Shown: piece by piece, positions 26,187-34,323 of the stretch
How positions within the stretch are numbered: position 1 is the stretch's first letter
How the letters are laid out: every line of letters begins with the position of its first letter
Notes under the pieces: generated by a model
What the model was told of the DNA's origin: nothing
The model's input: only the letters and a program-made list of their open reading frames with translations
Database searches by the model: none
Assembly (NCBI RefSeq): GCF_035481675.1
Contig: NZ_JAYJJW010000001.1
Coordinates: 310,001-374,000, forward strand
DNA: 64,000 nucleotides
Direction: 5' to 3'
Source of the DNA: Alteriqipengyuania_B sp035481675
GTDB lineage: Bacteria; Pseudomonadota; Alphaproteobacteria; Sphingomonadales; Sphingomonadaceae
Made by a program: the position numbers and the translations under genes

Positions 26187-26854
26187 TCGTTCGGCATGAG
26201 GTGGATTTCGCGCACGCAGCTGGTGTCCGGCTGCTGGAGTGCGAAAACCACGGCGTCGGCGACATCTTCCGGCTGCAGCTTTTCGGGCTTTGCCTCGTCG
26301 AAGAATTCGGTGTTGACCATGCCCGGTGAAATGACCGTGCAGCGCCCCTGCCATTCGCGCATTTCCTCCGCCAGGTTGCCGGCGAAACCGTGGATGAACC
26401 ACTTGGTTGCGCCGTAGATAGAGCCCTTCATGTGGTCGCGCCCGGCTTTCGATCCGGTGACGATGAAGTGCCCCTTCGTCTTGCGCAGTTCGGGCAGCGC
26501 GGCGTGCGCGGTGTAGAGGACGGCAAGGATGTTGAGGTGGATCATGTCATGCCATTCCTCCGGCACGCCCTTTTCCACCCCGGGATGTTCGACCCCGCTG
26601 CCGGCATTGGCGAACACGCCGTCCAGCCCGCCGAATTTCGCCACCGTGTCCGCGACCGCGCTGCGGACCTGGTCGCGGTCCGTCACGTCGCATTCGATGG
26701 CCAGCGCGCCTTCGCCTATCTCGCCGGCCAGCGCGTCGAGCTTGTCCTTGGAACGGGCGAGGAGGGCGACGTTCCACCCGGCCTTGGCGGCGGCTTTGGC
26801 CGTGGCGGCGCCGATGCCGGACGAGGCGCCGGTGATAAGCAATGTCTTGGTCAT
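26183..26854 (-). CDS. Short-chain dehydrogenase/reductase
   Basis: 223 residues. Classical SDR: NAD(P) motif TGASSGIG (about 7-14), NAGSG, catalytic Ser in IVTGSKAG and YxxxK in YGATK. Redox substrate unknown; similar to the serine 3-dehydrogenase/YdfG group. ATG 26854 is used because GGAGAA lies 7 bases before it; a longer frame begins 27 bases upstream without support. Confidence 0.88.
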   Translation of the reverse strand: MTKTLLITGASSGIGAATAKAAAKAGWNVALLARSKDKLDALAGEIGEGALAIECDVTDRDQVRSAVADTVAKFGGLDGVFANAGSGVEHPGVEKGVPEEWHDMIHLNILAVLYTAHAALPELRKTKGHFIVTGSKAGRDHMKGSIYGATKWFIHGFAGNLAEEMREWQGRCTVISPGMVNTEFFDEAKPEKLQPEDVADAVVFALQQPDTSCVREIHLMPND

Positions 26855-27042
26855 GGTGGTTCTCCGATAAGGTGGATGCACGCAGGCAATGGGCGGAGAC
26901 AGCGTTGCGTTCCGGAGAAAGCGCGATGGTTAATTCTGCGCTGTTTCCAACGTAATTTTTCCCGGAAATGTCGGAATTTTCCAATCGACCCCGGCGGCAG
27001 CTGCGTATTTCCGGTGATGGGCGCAAAGGGTTGGGGGAAGAC

Positions 27043-28557
27043 ATGGCACTGGGCGCTATCCGTGAGGCGATAAGGCGGCGCAAGGACGCGAAGAAGCGCG
27101 GCATCCCCGGGCCGCGGGAGCTGTGGACACACATGCGGGTGTTCCGCTGCGAGGTGGATGCCTGTCTCGCCGCCGACGAGGCGGAGCTTGCGCAACTGGT
27201 CCGCAGCGGGAAATTCGCCTGCGTCGGCAAGTCGCACTCCTACAACGCGGTCCAGCTTTGCCCCGGAAATTCTGCGGTGATGATGGAGGAAAGCGGTCTC
27301 GACACGTTGAAGTGGCGGGGGAGCTTCGACGGCGGCGGCATCGCAACCGTCGGTGCATCTGTCACGATCCTGGAACTGAAGCAGTTCCTGCTCACCGAAA
27401 AGCAGCGCCTGATGAACAGCGGCAACTACATGGGGCAGACCGTCATCGGCGCGCTGGTGACCGGCACGCATGGCTATGGCGAAACACCGGTGATGGCCGA
27501 TGCCCTGCAATCGCTGACCTTCCTCAATGACGAGGGCGAGCGCGTGACACTGGTAAGGGGAAGCCGAGATTTCAATCTGGCCGCGGTGTCGTTCGGGACG
27601 ATTGCACCCATCGTCGAAGTCGAGATCCGTACCGTGCCGCTGCGCAGCTATCTTTCCACCGCCCACATCACCCGCATGTCGGAAAAAGAGGGGCTGAAGT
27701 CCGGCAGCGTCGCGGCCAGCTGGGCGGCCATGCCTTACAGCGATCCCGAAGACCCGGTAATCATGCTGCACACGCTCCACGAACTGGGCGCAAAATCGCA
27801 GGGAAGCGACCACAAACCGAGCTGGTTTTCCCTGGCCGGTTTCGTGAACTGGGCGCTCAACCATTACTGGGCGATCGACCGGCTCTATCCGGTCTGCAGG
27901 CGCTGGCTGCACAAGTTTGCCGATAATCTGGACCTGCGGAAAAAGCAGACCGTGACGACGCGGCTCGATGACCTGGACTATCTTTACGATCCCCAGCCCG
28001 GCGCGATGAGCGAGCGGGGGCCAGAATTCCTGCGGGGAATGTTCTCCACCACCAACACGGCCCACAACCTCGCCTTCTTCGTGCCGCTCGAACGCGCGGA
28101 AGCCGTGGTGAAATTCATCATGCTGGAAGCGGGGAAGTACAGCGATCTCGGCTTCTATCTCAAAAGCCTGATCGGCGTGCGCGAACTGCGCGGACGGTCT
28201 GACCTGGTCTTCGCCGCCACGCACCACGGCCCCGTCGCGGCGATCGACCTGTTCAGCGATCCGCGCGACTATGCCTGGCTGGAGCGGATCCAGCGCGAGG
28301 TCATGGCCTACGAACCCGCCGCCCGGCCGCATTTCGGCAAGAGCGCGCTGGGCGAACATTTCCGCCCCGTTCTGGGCGAGGCGAACCTGGACGACCTGTT
28401 CCAGCTCCACCGCAAGCATTTCCCCAGCCGCCGCCTGAAGTTCAGCGAACCGGTCCGCCGCCTGCTGCAGGTCGGCCGGCCCACCGCCGGCAACAGCGCG
28501 GCGGATGCCATGCTGGCGCTGTTCGGGGGCAAGGCGGACCAGAAGCGCGCCGCCTGA
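27043..28557 (+). CDS. FAD-dependent oxidoreductase, aldonolactone-oxidase-like
   Basis: 504 residues. Vanillyl-alcohol-oxidase type FAD domain: CVGKSHSYNAV (about 58-68, the pyrophosphate loop), GASVTILELKQFL and GALVTGTHGYGE (about 140-151). The C-terminal part matches sugar-lactone oxidases (GULO/ALO group) in layout: FVPLERAEAVV, YLKSLIGVRELRGRSD and a last segment with FRPVLGEANLDDLFQLH. Likely oxidises a sugar or lactone with O2 or a membrane acceptor; substrate unknown. The ATG is preceded by TTGGGGGAAGAC; a start at 26968 is in frame but less supported. Confidence 0.82.
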   Translation: MALGAIREAIRRRKDAKKRGIPGPRELWTHMRVFRCEVDACLAADEAELAQLVRSGKFACVGKSHSYNAVQLCPGNSAVMMEESGLDTLKWRGSFDGGGIATVGASVTILELKQFLLTEKQRLMNSGNYMGQTVIGALVTGTHGYGETPVMADALQSLTFLNDEGERVTLVRGSRDFNLAAVSFGTIAPIVEVEIRTVPLRSYLSTAHITRMSEKEGLKSGSVAASWAAMPYSDPEDPVIMLHTLHELGAKSQGSDHKPSWFSLAGFVNWALNHYWAIDRLYPVCRRWLHKFADNLDLRKKQTVTTRLDDLDYLYDPQPGAMSERGPEFLRGMFSTTNTAHNLAFFVPLERAEAVVKFIMLEAGKYSDLGFYLKSLIGVRELRGRSDLVFAATHHGPVAAIDLFSDPRDYAWLERIQREVMAYEPAARPHFGKSALGEHFRPVLGEANLDDLFQLHRKHFPSRRLKFSEPVRRLLQVGRPTAGNSAADAMLALFGGKADQKRAA

Positions 28558-28651
28558 AATTTTCTCGCGCTGCGTGTCGAATAGGCCGCCCGGTGCGTGT
28601 CTTCCCGCTGCAACCCTGCCATGGTGGCGGGGCGATAGCGGGAGATACCCC

Positions 28652-29005
28652 ATGCAATACATGATGCTGATCGTGGAAGACGAAAGCGCCTTTGCCGGTG
28701 AAGACGGTGCCGCGCTGATGGAGCGGACGCTCGCCGGCCACATGGCGCTGATGGAAGAGCTGGAAGCCAAGGGCGTCGAATGGTCCGGCAACCGCCTGCA
28801 AGGCGCGGATACGGCGACCACGCTCAAGTACGACGGCGGCGGGGAGCCGGTGCTGCATGACGGGCCTTTCGCGGAAATGCGCGAGGAGCTGGGCGGCTAT
28901 TACATCGTCGAGGCAGCGAACCTTGACGAAGCGGTCGATTGGGCGCGCAAGATCCCCATCCTCGGCAACGGGTCGGTCGAAGTCCGCCCGGTATGGCAGG
29001 ACTGA
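28652..29005 (+). CDS. YCII/DGPF-domain protein, partner of the ECF sigma factor
   Basis: 117 residues beginning MQYMMLIVEDES and containing HDGPFAEMREELGGYYIVEA (DGPF at about 70-73), the mark of the YCII-related DGPF family. CGGGAGA precedes the ATG. Its last 13 bases overlap the sigma factor gene. In many bacteria DGPF proteins are encoded next to ECF42-type sigma factors and belong to the same response; their biochemical role is not settled. Confidence 0.88.
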   Translation: MQYMMLIVEDESAFAGEDGAALMERTLAGHMALMEELEAKGVEWSGNRLQGADTATTLKYDGGGEPVLHDGPFAEMREELGGYYIVEAANLDEAVDWARKIPILGNGSVEVRPVWQD

Positions 29006-30207
29006 GCGAGACGCGCGGCCCGGCCATCGCGGCGGCGCGTCCGCGCGTCGTCGCGGCGCTGGCGGCACAGTTCCGCGATCTCGACCTTGCCGAAGAAGCC
29101 TTTTCCGCAGCGTGCGAGAAGGCACTGGCTCACGATGGCGAGATCGCGGACCTTGCCGGCTGGCTTTACGTGACCGGGAAGCGTGTCGCGCTCAACCGGA
29201 TGCGCAGCCGCGCTGCGGAAGCGCGCGCGATTGCCGGCAAGGCCACGCTGGAACCGATGGCGGACATCCTCCACCTCCCCGACCCGATTCCGGACGAGCG
29301 GCTGCGCCTGCTGTTCGTGTGCTGCCATCCCGCGCTGGCGCTGGAGGCACGCGTCGGGCTGGCGCTGAAAGTCGTGTGCGGGGTCGAGGTCGCCGCCATC
29401 GCGAGCGGCTTCCTCGTGGCCGAGCCGGCCATGTACCAGCGCATCACGCGGGCGAAGGCCAAGATCCGGCAGGCGAACATCCCGTTCGAATCACCGCCGC
29501 GGCGGCTGTGGCCGGAGCGTGTGCAGGCCATCCTCGCCACGCTGGAGCTGGCCTTTACGCTGGCTTACGGCGACGCGGCAGGTGCGGGGCCGCACGCAGG
29601 ATTCGGCGAGGAAGTGGAGCGGCTGGCGGACATGCTGGCCGAATTGCTGCCGGACGATCCCGAAGTCCCGGGTTTCGCCGCGCTGGTGAAGTTGGCGCGA
29701 TCGCGGGAGGCGGCGCGGATCGACGCGGGCGGTGCGATGGTGCCGCTGTCGATGCAGGACCCCGCATCGTGGGATGCGGGCCGCATCGACGCTGCCCGCA
29801 TTCTGCTCGACCGTGCGGCATCGGCGCGGCGACCGGGACCACACCAGGTCCTGGCGCTCGTCCATTTCACCCACGCCAAGCGCATTTTCGGCGGGGAAGT
29901 CGATTGGACCACTATCGCGCGGCTATACGAAACGCTCGCCACCATGCGCGGCGGCGCGCCGGTGGCTGTAGCCTCTGCGGTCGCGCGGAGTCTTGCCGGG
30001 ACTCCCGGAGCGGGGCTGGACGCGCTGGACGGGATCGACCCGGGCACTGCGGCGACATACCTGCCATACCATGCGGCGAGGGCCGACATGCTGCGCCGCG
30101 CTGGCAGGGTGGAAGAGGCTGCGGTCTCCTATCGGGCAGCGCTTGCGCTCCAGCCTTCGCCGGCCGAGCGCAAGTTCCTTGAGGAACGCCTCGCCAGCCT
30201 CTGCTAG
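28993..30207 (+). CDS. ECF42-type RNA polymerase sigma factor with long C-terminal extension
   Basis: 404 residues from the ATG overlapping the DGPF gene. Region sigma2: RPRVVAALAAQFRDLDLAEEAFSAACEKAL (about 12-41) and WLYVTGKRVALNRMR; sigma4: LALKVVCGVEVAAIA and EPAMYQRITRAKAKIRQ. About 220 residues follow sigma4 and are helical/TPR-like (YHAARADMLRRAGRVEEAAVSYRAALALQP). Known ECF42 proteins lack an anti-sigma factor and need this C-terminal domain for activity; the DGPF gene next door fits that group exactly. It should direct transcription of its own operon and perhaps other DGPF genes. Tail-to-tail with the minus-strand operon (4-base overlap). Confidence 0.9.
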   Translation: MAGLSETRGPAIAAARPRVVAALAAQFRDLDLAEEAFSAACEKALAHDGEIADLAGWLYVTGKRVALNRMRSRAAEARAIAGKATLEPMADILHLPDPIPDERLRLLFVCCHPALALEARVGLALKVVCGVEVAAIASGFLVAEPAMYQRITRAKAKIRQANIPFESPPRRLWPERVQAILATLELAFTLAYGDAAGAGPHAGFGEEVERLADMLAELLPDDPEVPGFAALVKLARSREAARIDAGGAMVPLSMQDPASWDAGRIDAARILLDRAASARRPGPHQVLALVHFTHAKRIFGGEVDWTTIARLYETLATMRGGAPVAVASAVARSLAGTPGAGLDALDGIDPGTAATYLPYHAARADMLRRAGRVEEAAVSYRAALALQPSPAERKFLEERLASLC

Positions 30208-30905
30208 TCGGCCGTCGGTACCCACTTCATCACGCCGCCCGCAAGCGGCGTCCAGCGGCCCATCCGCACGCCCGCATGGGCCAGCGTGTCGCCGACCCAC
30301 TGGTTGCAGGTGTTGGCGAGCGTGTAGCGACCGAGCGCGTCGTAATTCGCCGCGCCTTCCTCGAAGCTGCGATGGCTCACCCGCGCCTCGCTCGCGCCCA
30401 GCGGGGGCAGGGTCGCTTCGATCCGGGCAACCAGCCGCCGGTACTCCGCCGGGCGCAGGCGCAGGGTCCGGTGGCTGTTCGACGGTGCGGGGCGGATGTA
30501 GTGGCCCACGCGCATCAGCCCTTCGCCGCCGCCGAAGACGATGCGCAGCGCGGTCTTCGCCTTCATGTCGCCCCACGTCGGCGTGTTGAGGAACACCTCT
30601 TTCTCCCCCCAGCCGATTGCGACGTGGGTCGGCATGCGGCCATCGGGGCGGGGACGGGCGGCGCTCGGGAACGTGGTGCGCCAGTCCTTGTGCGCGGTGA
30701 CGATGGGCATGACGATCCCGGTGTGGATGCCGTTTGTCTCGACCATGATGTCGACGCCCGGCTCGCTTGCCGCCGCTTCTGTCCACCCCGAATTGCGCGG
30801 AATGCTGCTGCCGATCCACGCGGCGAGGAGATAGAGCGCAAGAGCCGCGAAGGGCGCGAGGAGGAGCGCGGCGAGCGCCTTGCCCCGGCGCCCCAACGGC
30901 TTCAC
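30204..30905 (-). CDS. TIGR02117 (DUF2459) family protein
   Basis: 233 residues: one N-terminal hydrophobic helix (LAALLLAPFAALALYLLAAW) then a periplasmic domain with VETNGIHTGIVMP (about 57-69), HVAIGWGEKEVFL, and NTCNQWVGDTLAHAG near the C-terminus. The His and Cys motifs suggest a papain-like hydrolase fold, but the activity of this family is unknown to me. GTG 30905 overlaps the prmA stop in GTGA, with AAGGG upstream. Last gene of the four-gene minus operon. Confidence 0.8.
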   Translation of the reverse strand: MKPLGRRGKALAALLLAPFAALALYLLAAWIGSSIPRNSGWTEAAASEPGVDIMVETNGIHTGIVMPIVTAHKDWRTTFPSAARPRPDGRMPTHVAIGWGEKEVFLNTPTWGDMKAKTALRIVFGGGEGLMRVGHYIRPAPSNSHRTLRLRPAEYRRLVARIEATLPPLGASEARVSHRSFEEGAANYDALGRYTLANTCNQWVGDTLAHAGVRMGRWTPLAGGVMKWVPTAD

Positions 30906-31810
30906 CGACGCGTGCCCTTGCGCAGCCACAGGATCGACCAGTCGCCGTTCACCAGCCGCTTCACGAGGTGGAAGCCTGCCAGCCGATAGGCTTCGCGCAC
31001 CCGCGGTTCCTGTTCGCCCAGCAGGCCCGCCAGCAGCAGGCGCCCGCGCGGGCTGACGTGGTCGGCGAAATCGGCCGACAGCTCGACCAGCGGCCCGGCG
31101 AGGATGTTGGCGATAAGGAGGTCGTAGGGACCGCGCGCCGCCAGCACTGGCCCTTCCATCCCCGCCGCCGTCGTCATGGTCAGCTGGCCGCGCCGCGTGC
31201 CCGCTGCAACGCCGTTCGCGGCCATGTTGTCCGCCACCACGGCTTCGCACACCGGGTCGATATCGGAGGCGGTGGCGGTCGCCGCGGGCCACAGGCGCAT
31301 GGCGGCAAAGGCGAGCAGGCCGGTGCCAGTGCCGATGTCCGCGTGGTTGCGCACCACCACGCCGGTGCGGCGCATCTCGGCCAGCATGGACAGGCAGCCC
31401 GCGGTCGTTTCGTGCTGGCCGGTGCCGAAGGCCTGGCTGGCCGGGATGACGAATTCGATCGTGCCGTCCTCGCCCAGCGGTTCGTGCTCCGGCGTGCGGA
31501 CGCGGAATGGCCCGGCGCGGATCGGATCGACTCCCTGCTGGCTCAGCGTCACCCAGTCCTCGTCCGGCAATTTCTCGCTATCGAAAGCGGGCGCATCGCC
31601 GTCGAACAGGTCCGCGAGCATGGCGACATCGCCCTTGCGCGGCCTGTGCGGCAACCAGGCTTCGATCACCCAGTCGTCGGGCCGGTCGGGCGCGATTTCG
31701 CGGCCCGCGATGACGAAGTCCGCCGGCCAGTCCTCGATCTCGTCATGCGCCAGCAGCGCCGCCTGCACGACCGGCTTGTCCGCCTGCCCGAAGATGCGCC
31801 AGCTGGTCAT
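30902..31810 (-). CDS. prmA: Ribosomal protein L11 methyltransferase PrmA
   Basis: 302 residues. PrmA marks: AFGTGQHETTAG (about 139-150), the SAM motif DIGTGTGLLAFAAMRL (about 169-184) and LLIANILAGPL (the N-I-L catalytic region, about 233-243). It methylates lysines and the N-terminus of L11 in the cytoplasm. Sits third in an operon where each gene overlaps the next: the B3 lactamase-like gene upstream (ATGA) and the TIGR02117 gene downstream (GTGA). Confidence 0.95.
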   Translation of the reverse strand: MTSWRIFGQADKPVVQAALLAHDEIEDWPADFVIAGREIAPDRPDDWVIEAWLPHRPRKGDVAMLADLFDGDAPAFDSEKLPDEDWVTLSQQGVDPIRAGPFRVRTPEHEPLGEDGTIEFVIPASQAFGTGQHETTAGCLSMLAEMRRTGVVVRNHADIGTGTGLLAFAAMRLWPAATATASDIDPVCEAVVADNMAANGVAAGTRRGQLTMTTAAGMEGPVLAARGPYDLLIANILAGPLVELSADFADHVSPRGRLLLAGLLGEQEPRVREAYRLAGFHLVKRLVNGDWSILWLRKGTRR

Positions 31811-32703
31811 TGCGCGGCCTCCTCGGCAAGCCTCGCGTCGAGGCGCTTCCCGATTCCATCGGCATAGCGCGAACACGCAGGTCGATCTTCCACCAGCCCG
31901 CCGCTTGCGATGCGCTTGTGCATGTCGCTGGCCGAGGGGTGGGGGGTGACGAGGATGCCGCACCCCACGGCTTTCATCCGCGCAAGGCCGCGGCGGAATT
32001 CCGCGACATATTCCGGGTGGGCGGAGAAGCGGTAATCGTCGGCGGAAATGGGCGAGAGGCTGTCGATGTAATTGATCGTCATCGCCGCCTTGCCGGCCAG
32101 GCTGGGGGCTTGCCATTGCCAGCTCATCGCGCCCGGCGTGTGGCCCGGCGTCTCCCAGCCTATGATCTTGAGCTCGCCGACCTGCACCGCCATGTTGTCC
32201 TCGGCAATCCCGGCGACGCGAACGGGCGCGAAGCGGTTGGCGATGCTGCGTTGCGGATCGTCGGCAGAGGCCGCGCCGGTTTCCATCGTAGCGCGCGCGC
32301 GTGCGGAGGACAGGACCACCGCCCCGCTCAATTCCTGCAAGCGTGCAAGGCCGCCGACGTGGTCGTCATGCTCGTGGCTGAACAGCAGCACTTTCACATC
32401 GCGAATGTCGAACCCGGCGGCGGCGACGTTGGCGGCGATCAGGTCCGCGCCTTTTGCCGTGCCGCCGTCGATCAGCACATGTCCGTCGGCGCCGGTAATC
32501 AGGATCGCGCTGATGCCGCAGGTGCCGACGTACCAGGTGTTGCCATAGATGCGGAACAGCGGGCCGGGCTTGTCCCACTCGTCCCATTCCTCGCATTGCG
32601 CGGCCCATCTGGCCTGCGCCGGATCGGGCGCATCGAAGCCGGGGAAACCTTGTGCGCCCAGCAGGGCCATGGACAGGGCGGCAAGGGCAAACCTAGCGGA
32701 CAT
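31807..32703 (-). CDS. Subclass B3 metallo-beta-lactamase-like hydrolase
   Basis: 298 residues with a signal peptide. Zinc sites match subclass B3: HEHDDH (about 109-114), His in ETPGHTPGAMSW (about 184-195) and His in VTPHPSA (about 253-259). The start WYVGTCGISAILIT is like other B3 enzymes. B3 enzymes hydrolyse penicillins, cephalosporins and carbapenems in the periplasm; erythrobacters are known to carry chromosomal class B enzymes. It could also act on another lactone or ester. It overlaps the SDR gene upstream by 11 bases and prmA downstream by 4. Confidence 0.88.
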   Translation of the reverse strand: MSARFALAALSMALLGAQGFPGFDAPDPAQARWAAQCEEWDEWDKPGPLFRIYGNTWYVGTCGISAILITGADGHVLIDGGTAKGADLIAANVAAAGFDIRDVKVLLFSHEHDDHVGGLARLQELSGAVVLSSARARATMETGAASADDPQRSIANRFAPVRVAGIAEDNMAVQVGELKIIGWETPGHTPGAMSWQWQAPSLAGKAAMTINYIDSLSPISADDYRFSAHPEYVAEFRRGLARMKAVGCGILVTPHPSASDMHKRIASGGLVEDRPACSRYADGIGKRLDARLAEEAAQ

Positions 32704-33403
32704 AGCTGGCTCCGTTGGCGTCGATCGTTGCGCCGGTCATGCTGGGCGGGGCGTCGAGCGCGCAGAAGGTCGCGATCCGGGCGATCTCCTCCGGCTCCGC
32801 CACCCGGCCGAGCGGGATGTCGGAAAGCAGGCCTGCGCCGCCGCGGCTGTCGAGGTAATCGCCCGCCATCGCCGTGTCGGTGAAGCCCGGCGTGATCGCG
32901 AAGCTGAGGATGTTTTCGGCGGCATAAGCCCGCGCGATCGTCTTGTGCATCGCCAGCATCCCGCCCTTGGCCGCGGCATAGTGCCAGTGGGCCGGGCTGT
33001 CCCCGCGATGGCCGGCGCGGCTGGCGATGTGGACCAGCCGGCCGCCGGTCCCCCGGTCCTGCCAGTGCAACACGGCGAGGCGGCTGAGCTGCGCGGCGGC
33101 GGTCAGGTTGATCTCGAGCGTCCGGTTCCAGCCGGCAAGCCAGTTCGGCCCGCCCAGATCCTCCGCATCGAACAGGCCGGCGTTGTTGAGCAAGATGTCG
33201 ATGCCGCCGCCGGCTCGCTCCAGCGCCTCGGCCCACAGGGCGGCGGGCGCAGCAGGGTCGGCGAAGTCGGCAGCGATTGTGTGATCATCCACCGCGCCGG
33301 TCGCGTGACCGATCACGCGCGCGCCGCGGCTGCGCAGCTCGCTGGCAATGGCGGCTCCGATGCCGCGGCTCGATCCGGTGAGGAGGATGGTGGGCGTGTC
33401 CAT
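32693..33403 (-). CDS. SDR family oxidoreductase
   Basis: 236 residues. TGSSRGIG (about 8-15) for cofactor binding, NNAGLFD, Ser in IASRAGH, and Y-A-A-A-K in HYAAAKGG; C-terminal SYVR follows an IDANG motif of FabG-like reductases. Start is ATG 33403; the ribosome binding site is weak and frames from further upstream exist. Substrate unknown. First gene of the SDR-lactamase-prmA-TIGR02117 operon, divergent from sdhC. Confidence 0.88.
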   Translation of the reverse strand: MDTPTILLTGSSRGIGAAIASELRSRGARVIGHATGAVDDHTIAADFADPAAPAALWAEALERAGGGIDILLNNAGLFDAEDLGGPNWLAGWNRTLEINLTAAAQLSRLAVLHWQDRGTGGRLVHIASRAGHRGDSPAHWHYAAAKGGMLAMHKTIARAYAAENILSFAITPGFTDTAMAGDYLDSRGGAGLLSDIPLGRVAEPEEIARIATFCALDAPPSMTGATIDANGASYVR

Positions 33404-33544
33404 GATCCGAAGCGATAGGCGAGCCGTGGATTGCCGCCAAGCACTTGCGTCCATCGCTTGCACAACCCAGTATCTTCGCTAGAGCAGCGCCGAAACACGC
33501 GCGCAGGTGGCCGCCCGCGCGGCAATTCAAGTACCGGAGCATCC

Positions 33545-33925
33545 ATGGCGAACCGTCCGCTTTCACCGCACTTGCAGATCTGGAAATGGGGGCCGCACAT
33601 GGCCGTCTCCATCCTCCACCGCATCACCGGCGACGGGATGGCCTTCGTCGGGCTCGGCGTGATGCTGTGGTGGCTCGGTTCGCTGGCCGGCGGGCAGGCG
33701 TCCTATGAAAGCTTCGTCACGCTGATGACCTCGCCCATTGGTTATATCGTGATGGTCGGCCTGAGCTGGGCGTTCTTCACCCACATGATGAGCGGCCTGC
33801 GCCACTTCGTGCTGGATATCGGCGCGGGGTACGAGCTTACCACGAACCGCTTCTGGTCGATCGCCTCGCCGGTCATCGGCATCATCCTCACCGCCGCCTT
33901 CTGGGCGCTGGTCCTGCTGAAGTAA
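33545..33925 (+). CDS. sdhC: Succinate dehydrogenase cytochrome b556 subunit
   Basis: 126 residues, three membrane helices. MANRPLSPHLQIWK and SILHRITGDG (about 22-31) are SdhC marks; the His of HMMSGLRHFVLDIG (about 79-92) is the heme-ligand region. It anchors the complex in the inner membrane and passes electrons to ubiquinone. First gene of sdhC-sdhD-sdhA. The ATG follows GGAGCATCC. Confidence 0.96.
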   Translation: MANRPLSPHLQIWKWGPHMAVSILHRITGDGMAFVGLGVMLWWLGSLAGGQASYESFVTLMTSPIGYIVMVGLSWAFFTHMMSGLRHFVLDIGAGYELTTNRFWSIASPVIGIILTAAFWALVLLK

Positions 33926-33938
33926 GGGAGACCGCAGC

Positions 33939-34322
33939 ATGGCAAACGGCACCCCCATCGGCCGCGTCCGCGGCCTCGGCCCGGCCCACGAAGGCCCGCA
34001 CCACTGGCTCGTCCAGCGCTTTACCGCGATCGGCAACCTGTTCCTGATGCTGTGGTTCGGCGTCAGCCTGGCGCTGATGCCGTCCTACGACTACGCCTCG
34101 ATCACGGACTGGCTGTCGGGCCCGCTCAACAGCACGCTGATGGCGCTGCTGGTCATCAGCATCTTCTGGCACGCGCGCCTTGGCCTGCAGGTGCTGGTGG
34201 AGGATTACGTCCACGACGCCGGCACCAAGTTCGGCGTGATCGCCGCGCTCAACCTCGCGACCTTCGCTTCGGTCGCCTTCGCCCTCATCTGTATCGCACG
34301 CATCGCTTTCGGAGCCGCCTGA
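33939..34322 (+). CDS. sdhD: Succinate dehydrogenase membrane anchor subunit
   Basis: 127 residues: GRVRGLGPAHEGPHHWLVQRFTAIGN start then three hydrophobic helices, with HARLGLQVLVEDYVHD (about 70-85) carrying the conserved His and Asp-Tyr of the quinone/heme site. Thirteen bases after sdhC, preceded by AAGGGAGA. One base separates its stop from the sdhA start. Confidence 0.95.
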   Translation: MANGTPIGRVRGLGPAHEGPHHWLVQRFTAIGNLFLMLWFGVSLALMPSYDYASITDWLSGPLNSTLMALLVISIFWHARLGLQVLVEDYVHDAGTKFGVIAALNLATFASVAFALICIARIAFGAA

Positions 34323-34323
34323 C

